Shown here: positions 30,001 to 44,100 of the stretch, in pieces
Numbering within the stretch: the stretch's first letter is position 1
Layout: the number at the start of each line of letters is the position of its first letter
From: Cladocopium goreaui
Lineage: Eukaryota > Sar > Dinophyceae > Suessiales > Symbiodiniaceae
Reading direction: 5' to 3'
NCBI GenBank assembly: GCA_947184155.2
Contig: CAMXCT020001001.1
Location: forward strand, 584,001-648,000
DNA length: 64,000 bases
Made by a program: the position numbers and the translations under genes
Notes under the pieces: model-generated
Database searches by the model: none
Seen by the model: only the letters and a program-made list of their open reading frames with translations
What the model was told of the DNA's origin: nothing

Positions 30001-31620
30001 GTGCTGGATCTTTGTAAACCACAATTGTTTTGCTGTTTTCTAACTAGGGCTAGTGGCAATCTGCCAGATAAAAACTTTGGGAACATATTTGATGGCTATT
30101 GATGTCTATAGTTTACCATGCGAGCTTACCATAAACCAATTGTCCATGTTCATTTCGCCATGGGCAGCCATGTTTTCTTTTTTGTTAGTTGTCAGGGGAC
30201 GTTTGCCTCATATACACCGAGGAACCCTGGGCTGTTTTAGGATGTTAAGGGGAGGCTCGAAGGTCCTGCAAATTGTAGGCTGAAAAATCCTTAGGTTAAG
30301 CACCACTTGGTAGGATCAATGTGACGGCCGAGGTGTACGTTTTCATAGGTGCTGATCTCTAACCTGGAGATCAGAATGTCCTTGGATTTGGTTTCAAGAT
30401 TTGTGAAGCATGTTGTCCTGCTTTAACACCTATGATGGCTCCACTTGAGGGCGTTTGATTGGTTGTTTACAAAAACAACCAATCAAACCAATCAATCTAC
30501 CCAATCAAACCAGTGTAATTACTAAGAAAGTGTTCATCAGATGCATGTTCCATCCGTTGAAAAATAGCAGGGAGAAACATCAAATTGACAAACATATCTC
30601 TTGTGGCACGTTTCAGTCAGCTGGTTCAACCATCTACCAGATCAACATGCTGTCGGAAGGGATCACACTAGCAGCAAGCCATCATACAAGGAATACAAAT
30701 GTATAGATTTATAGGTATATAATATGTATACGTACTATATTCATATACATTTGCCTAAGCAAATGACTGTATATACAATATCGACCGTACAAATGATGCA
30801 TGTACAGGCGCATGCTGCTTCCGAATTCCATACCAGAATGCCTCATTTTGCGCATGGGTTTGCACATCCCTGATTGCACCGATGAATTCAGTTTATTTGC
30901 AATGGTAAATGCTGTATGTTCAGAGTATTGTAATATTCCACAAGATGCCGCCATTTTTTCCCCATTTAACATGGTTGGCTTTTTACCCCTATGTATCACA
31001 TCCCAGTACATCATAAATTACAGCGGGCAGATCACCCCGATTCTACCGTTGTTTGAGGCAATCTGTTTGTTAGTTTGATACCACCAATCTTGAGTCCCAA
31101 CCCCAAACATGTGGCGACATGGTGCAAGGCGCATATGTCGCAATGCCCGCTGGGAGCCGAGAGTGGGTAATCTAGTTGCAGTTCCTTCTGGTATCCCATG
31201 TCTATAGGTGGTTTAAGATTCGTATATTATATATATGTGTGTGTGTTTTGTTTTTGTTTATTTTTTAAGGGGACATGATGGGATATAATGGAGAACTTTT
31301 AGTTGGATGTGCATCGCAGTTAAGGTAAGTAGTTTAAACTTTAAACATGTCCGATGCAACCTTGACGTTGCGCCGCGTCTGACTTCAGGTGGCTATGAAT
31401 ATAAAGTTGGTGTTATTAACCCAACCAACATATTGTTCATAGGGGGTTGCAAATGTTGATCCCTTATGAAGATAAAGTTGATGTTATTACCCCAACCAAC
31501 ATATTGTTCACAGGGGGTTGCGAATTTTGATCCCTTGTCGAAATAAAGTTGATGTTATTACCCCAACCAACATATTGTTCAGAGGGGGCGGCGATTTTTA
31601 ATGTGATGATGCTCATGATG

Positions 31621-31663
<43 letters not shown>

Positions 31664-34600
31664 GTGGTGATGTGATGATGATGATGATGATGATGATGAT
31701 GGTGATCATCATCATCAACAACAACATCATGACGATTGTAAGTGTGGAGCAACGTCCGGGTTGGGGCGAACATGTCGATAACCCGCCTGCCCTGTCTATC
31801 TATCGATCGATCTATCTATCTATCTATCGATCTATCTATCTTACTTATCTAAATGTCTGTCTATCTATCTAATCTAATCTAATCTAAATTTCATCTTTTT
31901 TAATCTAATCTAATCTGATCTAATCTAATCTAATCTATCTGATCTGATCTAATCTAATCTAGTCTATTCTAATCTAATCTAATCTATCTAATCTAATCTA
32001 ATCTAATCTAATATAATCTATCTATCTATCTATCTGTCTATCAATCTATCTATCTATCTATCTATAGTCACTGGGTTTGTTCCATTTTTAAGTTGGTTTC
32101 AATATTGTTGGGGCCCACTTACTAACTGAGACGCAACCCCCAAGTCCTAATGTGTTTTTGTTTTTATACCTGGAGGATCATCTTATTTTATTAAGTAGTT
32201 TCGCCAGACAAATGACACGTTCTGGCAAAACGACATATTTTATACCTAACTATATCACTGTAAGCATAGGAATAAACAAGGATGCAGTATCGAATAAACA
32301 CCATGTATTTACATCTATATCTAACTATATATATATATCAATAATATATATATATATATAATTATCAATATATATATAATTATCAATATATATATAATTG
32401 TCAATATATATATATATATCAATATATATATATATATGCATACAATTATGTATGTATACATGCAATTATATATATATGTGAATATGTAAATATCTATGCA
32501 TATATGGGGGTGTTCCAGGTTTGGTAGCCCCATGTGGAACAACAAGACAATTTTATAAACCATCGGGTTTGTTTTCCGACTTTACTGCCCTGCAGAACCT
32601 AAATATGTAAGATAGTCCCGTGATAGAGGTTGATATAAGACATGCATACATGGCAAATTATGTTTTAACGAATTTCCATCTATGTATATATATATATACA
32701 TAAAGTCCATATTATATATGTCATCCCATTTTTCATCCCATGTGGGGATCTTCCAACCGGGTGTGTCTATGCCTTGTCGCCAGCAAGGTCCATGAAAAAA
32801 CACTTCCTCAAGGGCGGTGACTATCACTCGGAGGCGCCCCAGCGGCTTTCCGGATTGGCGCCAGGAATGTGCTGTTGGCCTGGGATGGCTATGGGGGGGG
32901 CCTTGTTTATGGGAATATCATTGGGATATAAAGGGGGTTATTTATCAATATATCCCAATTGTATGGTGTTTATTGTTTATATGAAATATTATGAATGGTG
33001 TTATCAATGTTGATACATATTTTTTTACCATTATATTTTAAATATCATAATTATATGGTGTTTATATGAATATAATGGGAAACATATCCCGATGGTACCC
33101 AATGATTTATAGATTATATGGGTGTATAATGGGTGGTTGTTTCTTTTACCATGTGCGATGGTCAAGTTGCACTGTTTATTGTCTCATACAAGATGCAGGT
33201 AATTTTACCATAAACCGGGGATTGCAGTAACGTTACAAGGAATCCCATTCATGAGGGTGGAATGACAATCGCCCGCACAGCCAGCAAGGCCATCCGATGT
33301 TGGTCATTTTGGATGGTGACCATGTTTTGGCTGGTGATCATGTGTTATAAGTTGACAAGTTTTCTTGGGATGTGTTTTTCCGATCCAAAAACAGAACATG
33401 AGTTTGACATAGTTTTTTACTTAAAAATTGGCTTCACGCCAAAGAATTCGCGGCAGTTCTGCGGCCCTCCAGCCCAGGTGGCGGCAGATATGTACCCTTA
33501 CATCAAAGAGGCGGCATTGCCAGTTTGTTTGTTGGCTTGCGATATTGGCTTATGGCTTAATGGCTTATGAGAAAATGTGATTTTAACCAACAAAAAGTGT
33601 TGTTGAATTATGTTTAATTAACCTTTTTGAACCGTTTGGAGCATCCTGAAATACAGATATATGACCCATACATGCCACTACAATCTTTCATAACCCATAC
33701 CATGACTGGGACTCCAAAATGAGCAGATCCAATACCCAGGGATTCGTTTGGGTGTAAAGCTAGGGAGATGTTTCATTTTTTCCCACCTGCCAGGTAACGG
33801 TCTCTGGATCTTATTAGAGTTGCCTTCTCCTTCCCCGCGAGCTCCAGGGCTCAGTGGGCTGCCGGATTTCAATTGCGGGTGCCAGATCTCATTGGATGCT
33901 GGATATGTCAGGATAGATGCCAGATAGAATGCCATAATGGAGACCTGAATAGTTGCCAGATAGAATGCCAGAATAGATGCCAGAAAGAATACCAAAAAGA
34001 ATGTCAGATAGAATGCCAGCGTATATGCCAGAAAGAATGTCAGATAACATGTATTTTTTCTGCCATAAATGCTTCCAGATGGTATGGCAGAAACTATGTC
34101 AGAATAGTGGGTTCGGGATCACTCGAAGAAAGTAGTTGTTGCTATAATTGGGATGTACGCGAACCAGCTTCAAAACCATGACTGTTTTGAGGCAGGGGAG
34201 GTGCATTGGGTGGAAGGCATTGCTAAGGAAGAACATTGAAGAAACATCCCACCAAATATTGATCGAAGTCACTGTAGAAGGAGAGAGAGAGAAAGAGAGA
34301 GAGAGAGAGATAGATATTTATAGATAGATAGATAGATAGATAGATATATATATATATATTATATATATATCTGTGCGCGTGTTCACAGATTCTGACAGAT
34401 ATATACAGTGCGACAAGAGCGTGCAGGGCTGCCAATCAATTATGCAAGGATTTAGGCGTGTACCTCAATACCAGCAGCTAGATGTATTCTTTTAGCAGGT
34501 TGAGTCTTTGTTACAGGCATTTTTTTAACATAGGACAACAGTCACAGGTATGTCACAGGTATTTGGATACTTTAGTGTTTCAATCTTGGGACAATGTCTG

Positions 34601-35095
34601 TTGGGTTATTAACCGATATTGTAGGGTATCTAAGACTAGCCATTTTATATTTGTCCAATCATATATTCAGAGTCATGTCGACGTTCGTTTTATTATCTCA
34701 TGGTTGATTTAAAATGTGTTGGGGGAATGCATCAGTGGAAGTGTATGAGATGTCAGGTGGCAGCAGAGTCTTGATTTTCGCTGCTCATCTTACGTGAGGA
34801 AGATGCAGGACCAAGACTTGCGTTGTATTCGTCATCTTTTCTCATGGAGCTCCCTGGGCCATCGACCCCACCATCTCCAAGCAGACCTCTGCGTCTCCGG
34901 TGGACGGAGGTCATGATGATGATGGCCCCAACTACGGTTGTAATTATATATGGATAGAAAGCTGTGAGTTGTGGGCCCTTGCGTGGCTTGGTACAAAAAC
35001 TGGTAGCTTTGGCCAGTTGGCAGGTTCCGCATAGGACCGTGCAGCATTTTTAAGGTGACCAATTTGATCGGCACTGCGTCTTCATTTGAATGTAC

Positions 35096-35129
<34 letters not shown>

Positions 35130-38100
35130 TTCGCATTCAATATATCTATCTTTATATGTCACATATTTATATTTATATATGTCACATGTATTTGCATTTT
35201 ATGTCATATATATATATATAGATTTGTTTCTTGGTGCTGTTCATTGGCAAAGTCGATTAGTCTCTTCCGGAGGAGTACTGCACCCCTAGATAGGCAAATG
35301 TCATACCAGGTTCTTCTTAAAAAAACAGCCATGCTGTCACAGTCTTTGCAAAGAAACTTACCTGCCCCCTATCCCCCCGATTCAAATGTTGTCACATCGC
35401 TTTGCTTGGAAGGGCCTCCAACAAAAAAAACAGCCATTTAGGTTCGGATGCCGGCAAGCATGGGTCATTGATCAAGGGGGCACGGGGGGATCATGACAAC
35501 ATGTAGGAGGATGGTTGTTTTTTGAAGAACCCGGTATGTTATGTATCTGTATGTATTTACATATCCAGCAAAAGTCAAAGAGCCATTGAAGTCACTAAGA
35601 AAACAACCGACACAAGCTTCGCATAAATGTCCATAAAGTGATTGTCTAATTCATCCAGATTAATATCACATTATTCCAATACTATCACGTTATTTATCCA
35701 TGAATCAACCATCAATCGCCTTTCTTGTTATTTTTGTTGCCCTAGTAAATCCATGTCTTTGTGGGTCTTAGATTGAAATCAACCACCATTTCTAGCTTCA
35801 ATCCGAAGTTTTCTTGCATTGGGGTATCTCCAAATATCAGATCTACTTATATAAACAATAGACACTATCAAATCACCATGCTTGTTTGTGTTTTTTCAAC
35901 TCTATCTTGGGCTTGACGTTGGGTCTGCCCGCAGGCCATCCTTCGTGGTGAGGTGAGCACCAAGAACGATGCGGGTCCCGATTTGCCCAGCGTCAAGTCG
36001 GGGGGCCTAGAGAGAATTGGGCGAGAAATGTCATTCAATGGGCAATAGGTATGATAAATTATATAAATTTAATTTACCATAGTGTAAGGTAATATAATGT
36101 ATGTGTTTAATGTAATTACATGTGGGTAATAATATATGGAATAATATCATTCATATTTCGTGTCAAGGATTCTATGGATATATATATATATATAACCATG
36201 GGTGTGTTTAAGGATCCTGTTTACTTCACCAATCGGAAATAAACCCAACCTTTTGAGAATACGTTTCGATTTTTCATGGTTTCTCAAGGAAATCCAACTA
36301 TATTTCGTGGGCAGAAATCCCCAGAAATCCCCAAATTATTCAGAACCCATGATTAGTTTTGGAAGTTTCACTATTGCGGCAAGAAATGTTGGCAGGCAAT
36401 GTTATTGTCAAAAAAACATATTTGTGTGAAAAGAAACTTATATAACATGTTTTTCTGGAAACAATATTGTTTGTCGGCCTTTCCCAAAGAATCAGATCGC
36501 TTATTAAACCCTCGTTGAAGAATAGTTTTTCCACAACATTCCACGGCGCTGGCCATGAGAGGTCCCAGTTCACTTTAGTAGGTTTGTTCCAAGGTCCCAC
36601 GCCTCAAAATTGCGGCAAACTTGTCCAGAGCTGATCCAAGAGCCAAGAGAAGAAAGGCATGCCTTTTACACAAGCAACCTTCTCTTTTTTTTTTTGTTTT
36701 CTCTTTATCTTTCTCTTTCTTTTTTCTCTTATTGTTTGTTTTTATACCTTTAATATTTGATTTAGACAAATTGAGGTGCAAAAGGTAACGCAATCAACCA
36801 ATCAACATGCTGAAACGCACCCGCTACAAAGTACTACCAGTACTACAAGTACTACAAGTTGGCCGGACAAAAACAGATTCAACTTCCTTAACCCGTCCGC
36901 GGCCAAGGAAGAGGCAATCTCAACTTACTCAGCAGTGACCCGATGACAAATCATTGGATTTCAATTGTCGCCAATTAAAACTTTCACTTACATGTATGAT
37001 TGTATTTTATCTAAGGAACAACTCAAAAAAAAAACAACTTTACAGAGGGTATAGCATTTGTTTGAGGGGCCCGGGGGCACACAAATCAGGACGTAACATT
37101 ATTATATACTTTGTGTTTGTTAAAAACCATAGTGTGAAATGATTATCATATTGGATTTAGATGTATGCATATATATATAGAGAGAGAGAGGTATGGTGTA
37201 TAGTGTATTATATTTGGAGGAATTTGATCATGACCGCACGTCGTGACGTCATTGGGATGGTGAATCTGTTGGGGAATCATCCTCTGTTGGCGAGCGCTAG
37301 TTATAAAGGTTCCAAAGCCGGCACGAATCAAATGCAAAATAACGGGAATGATATACATGAAAAAAAAGAGATTTGAAAGTGAAAGGTCGATCATTCGGGG
37401 GAAAAGGGCGGGGTGATGGGGAGTAAATTTACAATCTATTCATGTGTTGCCTTGCATCTATATATATATATATCATGCATACACATAAACAAAAATAAAC
37501 AAACCCGAAATCTCATGCGTTACAGGGCAGCTAAGGTTGGCCATGATTTGGTGGAACATCATATTACTGATACTGTAGTAGTGGAAATTCAATCATATGG
37601 AGGCTTAGAGATAATCAAATAAATGAAGGCCGCGGGGAATTCGAAAGTGGCCATATCCAGTACAAACATCTCTCCCGGACGGCGGTTCTTGCGTGGTCTT
37701 ACTTTGTCGGTCCCTTAATCTTTGTGTCGAGTAAAAGGAATATATCTGGCGAAATCATGCAAAATCACAAAGACATCATTGTAAATAATGGCCAGTAGGG
37801 GTAGTGAACCCTTGGTTTTTTGTTCCTCTAGTGCAAGACCAGACCAGGTTTGCCAACCTGGTTAGTTAAGACAGCTTCGGACTCAGATGACTTGTCCGGA
37901 GTTTCTGAATGGGTTGAAGAAAGACTGTCACAGTTGGAGCATGGCTGCGGCTTCATCAACCTTGGATATTATGGTTTATGGTTGCTTTCTGGACCCTTTT
38001 CTGAGGGAATATGATTGGCTTATGTTTTGGGGAGTTAAGTACCTTCTGAGGATGTATTTGGAGACCTGGGTTTGGTTGTAATTGGTAGAGCCCAGTGATG

Positions 38101-41100
38101 AGATATTTTAATGATAATATGCCACACGCCTTTGAGAGTGAATTTAAAACACGCACGGAGTAAAACCTGATTGAGGTTCTGCCTAAACCTCATTTTTTGA
38201 TAGGCAAACTCAGCAGTGTTGGGTACATGGCCAGCCTGCCTGCACGATATATGTGCAAACCCCCGAAACCACGTAGATATTCTGAATATTTTGGATGGAC
38301 CACCTATTGCGAGGTCTATGTTTCCACAAGAGCGCAAAGCTGCGAAAGCTGTGAATTTCGGTGATCCCTGCCACTTTGGAGTTGGGGTGGGTTGGGCCCG
38401 TGTGGGTTGGACCCGCACTTTCACATTTTTCACACAATTTGACTTGAACGTTTGACGTCAAATCTGGTTAAACGCCTCCACCTGGATTTGTTTAGTTTAT
38501 GTTTTTTTTGCCATTGCTTAAGCCCCTACGATTTAAGGGGAATCTACTGCGACTATGTTTGTTTTGTGTCCCCGGACCCCGTGGATTCCAACTTGGCTAT
38601 CAGTGAAACTCACCAGCGCACGATGATCATCGATGATCATCGATGATCCGGGCAGATAGGATGCCCAGGGCACATCTCCTATTCAACATCCGGTAACCTC
38701 TAGAAGTATGATTTGTGTATCTGTTTATAACTGGAATGGCACTTCCAAGTAGACAAGTTCCGCTGATCACCAATATTTTCCCATTTATTCTTATGAGTTG
38801 TGTAAACCAAGTTGTTTGGCTCGCCATACCACCAATTCCACACGGGTTTGTTCTCATTGTTTCCCATGAAAATAGCAAGAATGAGGGGTATATCATGGTA
38901 TATCCCATGTTGGAGGTACATCCATGCATGTATTGTTGGTTACGTCCCATCATCTTCTCATCATATTCCCATGATTTGTCCATTTGAAACGCCAATAAGA
39001 TGGTTGGCATTATGCCCTGTGACGGGTTTGTTGGAAAATAAGATACCACCAAATGTGACGGTTTCTCAGTGTTCATCAGACATCATAGTTTTCCCGAGTT
39101 TACTATCATGTTGCTGCTAAATTTTAAGTTTGGTTCCATATTCCATCCTCCAGTTTTAGACGACTTTCCACGAAACATGGCCATGTTATCCATGTGGCGT
39201 TTCTATGTTTTTACTTTTTACCGAGAATACTGGGCCACGTAGAATCTGTTTTATTGGTGTATTTTGATGATGTTCCCATTGAAACTTCCATTTGCAAGAT
39301 TTCCCAGACAGGTTTGATGACACCGGAGCGTAGGGCCACTCACATGATGGCCCTACAATCCATGATCAGCCTAGTTTCCCAGTCTGGTGTGAATATTCAG
39401 TGGTTTTGAATGGACATGTCATATCTACTCGAAAGGGTGGTTTGCTATTAACAAATGCAAGAAAAACGCAGTAAGGAATAGTCCATATTTTACAATTAGT
39501 CCATGCTTTACTAAGATTGCACTTATTTACTTTGCCATATCATCATCAGCATGATCCTTTTTCTGTATGGTCAAAAAATCCATAACAGAACTAATAATCC
39601 AGTGAAACATATACCTGTTATATTGATGGTAATACTCTTTACTATTCCAGTTAGATGTCCCTTTCCGTCAGCTCCCGTCAGCTCCCGTCAGCTCCCGTCA
39701 GCTCCCATTTAGAAGCGTGGACGTCATGCGCCAGGCATTGTGTATGGGGCACAGGCACAGTCCTTAGCGGAGGACTTGACCCTTGGCGCCGTGCGTTTCC
39801 GGGAGACATCGGTTTGTGCAGCATCAAATTTGGATGTTAAACCACCAAGATGGTAAACATATATTCAATTTGATATGTTTTGAAATATGATCAAAAGGAA
39901 GTTTAGTAGTCTAAACTCCGTGATATGGACAGTGAAAATGTGGAGTTGTTGTTGTAGTAGTAGTAGTGGTAGTAGTAGTAGTAGTAGCAGTAGTAGTAGT
40001 AGTAGCAGTAGTAGTAGCAGTAGTAGTAGTAGCAGTAGTAGTAGTAGTAGCAGGAGTAGTAGTAGTAGTAGTAGCAGTAGCAGGAGTAGGAGTAGTAGTA
40101 GTAGTAGTAGTAGTAATCGTTGTATAGTCGTAGGGAGTTGTAGAGTGGTAGAGTCGTATCTATAGAGTAGTAGAATCGTATCTATAGAGTCGTAGAGTTT
40201 TAGAGCCATAGAATCGTATAGAGTCGTAGGGTCAGAGTCTAGCATAAACCACCATTTGGATCTCACGATGTGTTTAATTTCCCTTGTGCTTGTTGGTTAT
40301 AGTTACATTTCCACCCATTGGAAGTTTTAACCAGTAGCATTTCTAAAAACATCCATGGCATCGGAAAAACCAATGATTTCGCATTAACCATTTAGCGTAA
40401 TATAGAAAAAGCATGTTGGAAAAACGGGAACAGCGATGGTTTCGCTCGATCCTCAGGAACATCAGCGAAGATGCAGCCGTGGAGTTGATGGAGGCCGGGG
40501 GATGGACATGGACATGTTTGGTGAGAAATGGGTGACTTAACAAATGGTGATATAACACCCATTTCTTATCAAATGGTTTATTATATGGTTTCACAAATGT
40601 TGATAACAATTGGGGTTTCAAATAGTTTATTATTAATATATGGGTGACTTAACATTAGCAAATGGTGATAATAATGGGGTTCTCCTAATAGCTGTTTAAT
40701 ATAGTTAATAATCCATATTGTTAATGTTTATCAGTTTTAACAACCATTATATATTATATATTTTTGTATGATTTAATGATATTTAATGGTGATAATAATG
40801 GGGTTGAGATTAAAAGTCACTATCATAACTATAATATACTAAAATGGGATACACATAATCGGCTTTCTAAGTGGTTCTCAATGGGATAATAGTGGTGCAA
40901 CCGTGTTTTTTACGCCAGACTTGTTTGTTTGTCTACACGACGGTATGTAAAATTGTTGGGGTGTAGCCTTGTAGCTGCTGATGATTTGGATGGACAAGGA
41001 GAACAAGCTCTGCAAGAGGGCCTCGGATAGGTGGACTGGTTGTTTGACGGGATAGCGGCGCTGATGTGTGGACTAGGTAGACTAAACTGCGAGATCGACA

Positions 41101-44100
41101 AGAACTGCAAAAGACTGGTCCGGAAGAGGTGGCCGGGCGTGCTTGAGCTGGGAGACATCACAAGTGTCAACTATGACATTGACTTCGCGTTGCCTTAGCG
41201 TTGAAACGGAAAACTGTCAAGTTTTCTTTGCAGTCATTGCTTGGGCTCAAGGATGCGCATAGTGAAGGCAGCATCACCACAAGGTTTCAAGCAAGCCCAA
41301 ACTATCACAATCGAAAGAGATTTTTTTGTGGCCCAATTGAGAGCAAGAAGCACCTAACGTCTTTGTTTGTTGTGAGAAGGAACTGATCTTATGGTGGAGT
41401 TTACCTTCTATGGTAAGCCAACATAGCTATGGATAATCACTCATGGTAGATGTCCAGGGAACCCATGGGTTCCGCTATAGTGGGATGACCCCCGGACTTG
41501 TACAACGGCGAGCAACCGGTTTCACGACCCATTCCATCAATTTTGCATCGTCGAATGCACCGTGTATGTATAAAAGGCTTAGGTCCCAGATGTGTAGTGA
41601 AATACAATGAAATACAGATATCCCGGTTGGAATACCTATGTGAGTAGTAAACCTAGCTGGGGTATGTGTAGTGAATCACTTTATGTACATCCCGGTTGTT
41701 GCTGGGATATCTGTAAGATTCACCATGATTTCAGCCATTTGAAAACACGTCACAGTCGTCACATCATCCACCGGAGCCGCGGCAAAGGCATGGTTTAAGA
41801 ACAAGAAGGCTGTTCGGAGGCGTGGATTTTGAGTGGCCCAGTTAATGGATTTGGTACCTGGCACAAAATACCAGAAAACCACCTAAATTTGATAGGTTTA
41901 TCATACATTTCCCTGAAAAATCCCGAACAATTGCCAGTTTAGAGGTATAGGGTATACCCCCTTTTCAGATGGTTCCAAGGCTGTTTCGAGAAACCAGGGA
42001 TTGCCGAGGTTTGGGAATGCTGGGGTTTGAGGTGGTTCGCATCGGCCGGGTAGAAACCCAAAAAAATGACATGGGACATATCAACTTAAACTGGGTATGG
42101 TTGATGAAAGCCGCTAGATACCACAATGGTTTCTAGTGACTTTCAGCGGCCAGGTTGGATTGTGTCTTTCTCCGTAGGTAGTTATGCACATGTTTGCACC
42201 CTTCGAGAGGGTCATGAGCAAGGGATGGTTCTTATTCAGGGGATGTGGTTGGTTCCCGAAGGAATCAAATTACAAAAACATCAGTGATCCATTCAGAAAC
42301 CTCAAAAGGCAGGTAATTACAAACCGTATTTCAGGCATTTTCAGGCTATATTTTGGAGGGTATTCCCTTACATAGGCTCTACATAGATCTTACGTGTGAA
42401 AGGGACCCTCAAACGAAAAAACGGTTCCGATAGCCAAGAAACACCTGTTTGAACCAATATGGAATCCATATGGGTGAAGCAGCTCGATGGTTATGTAGTT
42501 CTATCATGTCCTATGCTTTCTTTATCTCGATGTTTTGCCTTTTAAAAGGATGATTTCCACAGCTATGTGGATAATCATATATTCACATTATCGTTTGCGA
42601 CAGATGGATATCAACGGGAGCCGTATGAGATGGCGATAGGGAGAGAGAGAGAGAGAGACAGAGAGAGACAGAGAGAGATAAAGAAAAAAATGTATTTGTG
42701 ATTCCATGTGATTCCTATGATTAGTTAATTATATGTTCTGGCATTTCCGGATCCAGGGAATGCATTTGCCCATCACCCAAGTCTCAGGGGAGTTGAAGCC
42801 ACCAGACAGTCACTATGTTTGGAGAATGTATTATTTTCCTTGGTGGGTTAAAGGTTATAAATATACGGTAACGACATTAAAATATGTGGAGGGCGGGCCA
42901 GACCGCAAGGCCCCGGAGGTAGTATGAAATACCAGTTCGTATATTTAAATGTAGTTGCCGTATGTTTAAATGAATTGGATTCCGTATGTTTATATAAATG
43001 GCTGGGCGGGCCAAGGAAAACCTTCCCGGAGGTAGTCTAAAATACCTGCTCGTATATTTAAAAACCCTAACTTATATTTAAATGTGTTACCGTAAGTATA
43101 TAAGTTATATATCCCGATTTTTTTGTGTCAACATCTTTTTTTTTGCCGGTGAACCAGCACCTTTTTATGGGTTCACCATCGCAAAGCTGCAGGTGGCTGG
43201 ACGATGTGAAGGCTCAAAGTTCGATGGAGGGGATCCTGGGATGCAACACTTGTGATTTTTGTTGGTTGATTTACCCATTGAAAATGGTGATTAATCATAC
43301 TGTGGATGGTTGCGAAATCTTGCACCACCTGGGATGGTAGGAAGCTTTTAAATGATGGGATATACCACCTATTAACTGGTGCAGGATTTCTTCCATCCAC
43401 AGTATCACTATATGGTTCATAATAGTCATAGTGACTGGTGATGATTATTATTATTGATGATGACGAAGATGATGATTAGTGATGGTTGGTGGTTTGGAAC
43501 ATGTTTTATTTTTCCATTTGGTTGGGAATAATAATCCGAGCTGACTCTCATATTTTTCAGAGGGGCTGAAACCACCAACCAGTTATGAATTATAGCACCC
43601 CCCCCCAGCCCTAGAAAATTTGGACACGTTGGAAATATGAGGTCCATATATGTAAATATATCCTTTACCAACTTGGAAACACTCTTCTGTTTTTTTTTGG
43701 AGGTTACTATAACATGGAATCCAATATTATGCTGTTATCCATGTGCGGAAAACCATCTTTCAGGCCCCAGAAGATCTGGGCGAATGAGTTCACACTAGTA
43801 TAACTGGGAGGGTCATTGCATCACTGCGTGGTGGTTCAAAGTTGCCGCTCTACTGATGGGCGGATTGAAATAGATGTGTTTTAAGTTTACGTTACTGTTA
43901 CATTGTCTTTCTGTTATATTCAAGATTGGAATATGCATATTGTCAATTGTGGTATGTCATTGGAAATGTGTGTGCATACATACATGTGTGTATATATATA
44001 TAGCGTTAGTTGTGGCATTCTGGCCAGTCAATATTTGAAATAGTTATGTTTTTTTCAATTTTCAATGACTCATAACTAGTTATACATTTACATACATATA

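Noticed and set aside
36640..36672. [10 protein letters not shown] frame as the motif B RR..K residues
   Set aside because: A separate exon at 38314-38360 supplies a complete motif B ([11 protein letters not shown]) in phase, so 36628-36655 must be read in the ELIQEPREE frame.
39865..40266. Poly-Leu / poly-Ser open frames
   Set aside because: They are translations of the (AGT)n microsatellite.
41225..41250. Possible relic of the dinoflagellate spliced leader (TTGGGCTCAAG)
   Set aside because: Only the last bases resemble the spliced leader; it is more simply sequence after a normal TTTGCAG acceptor.
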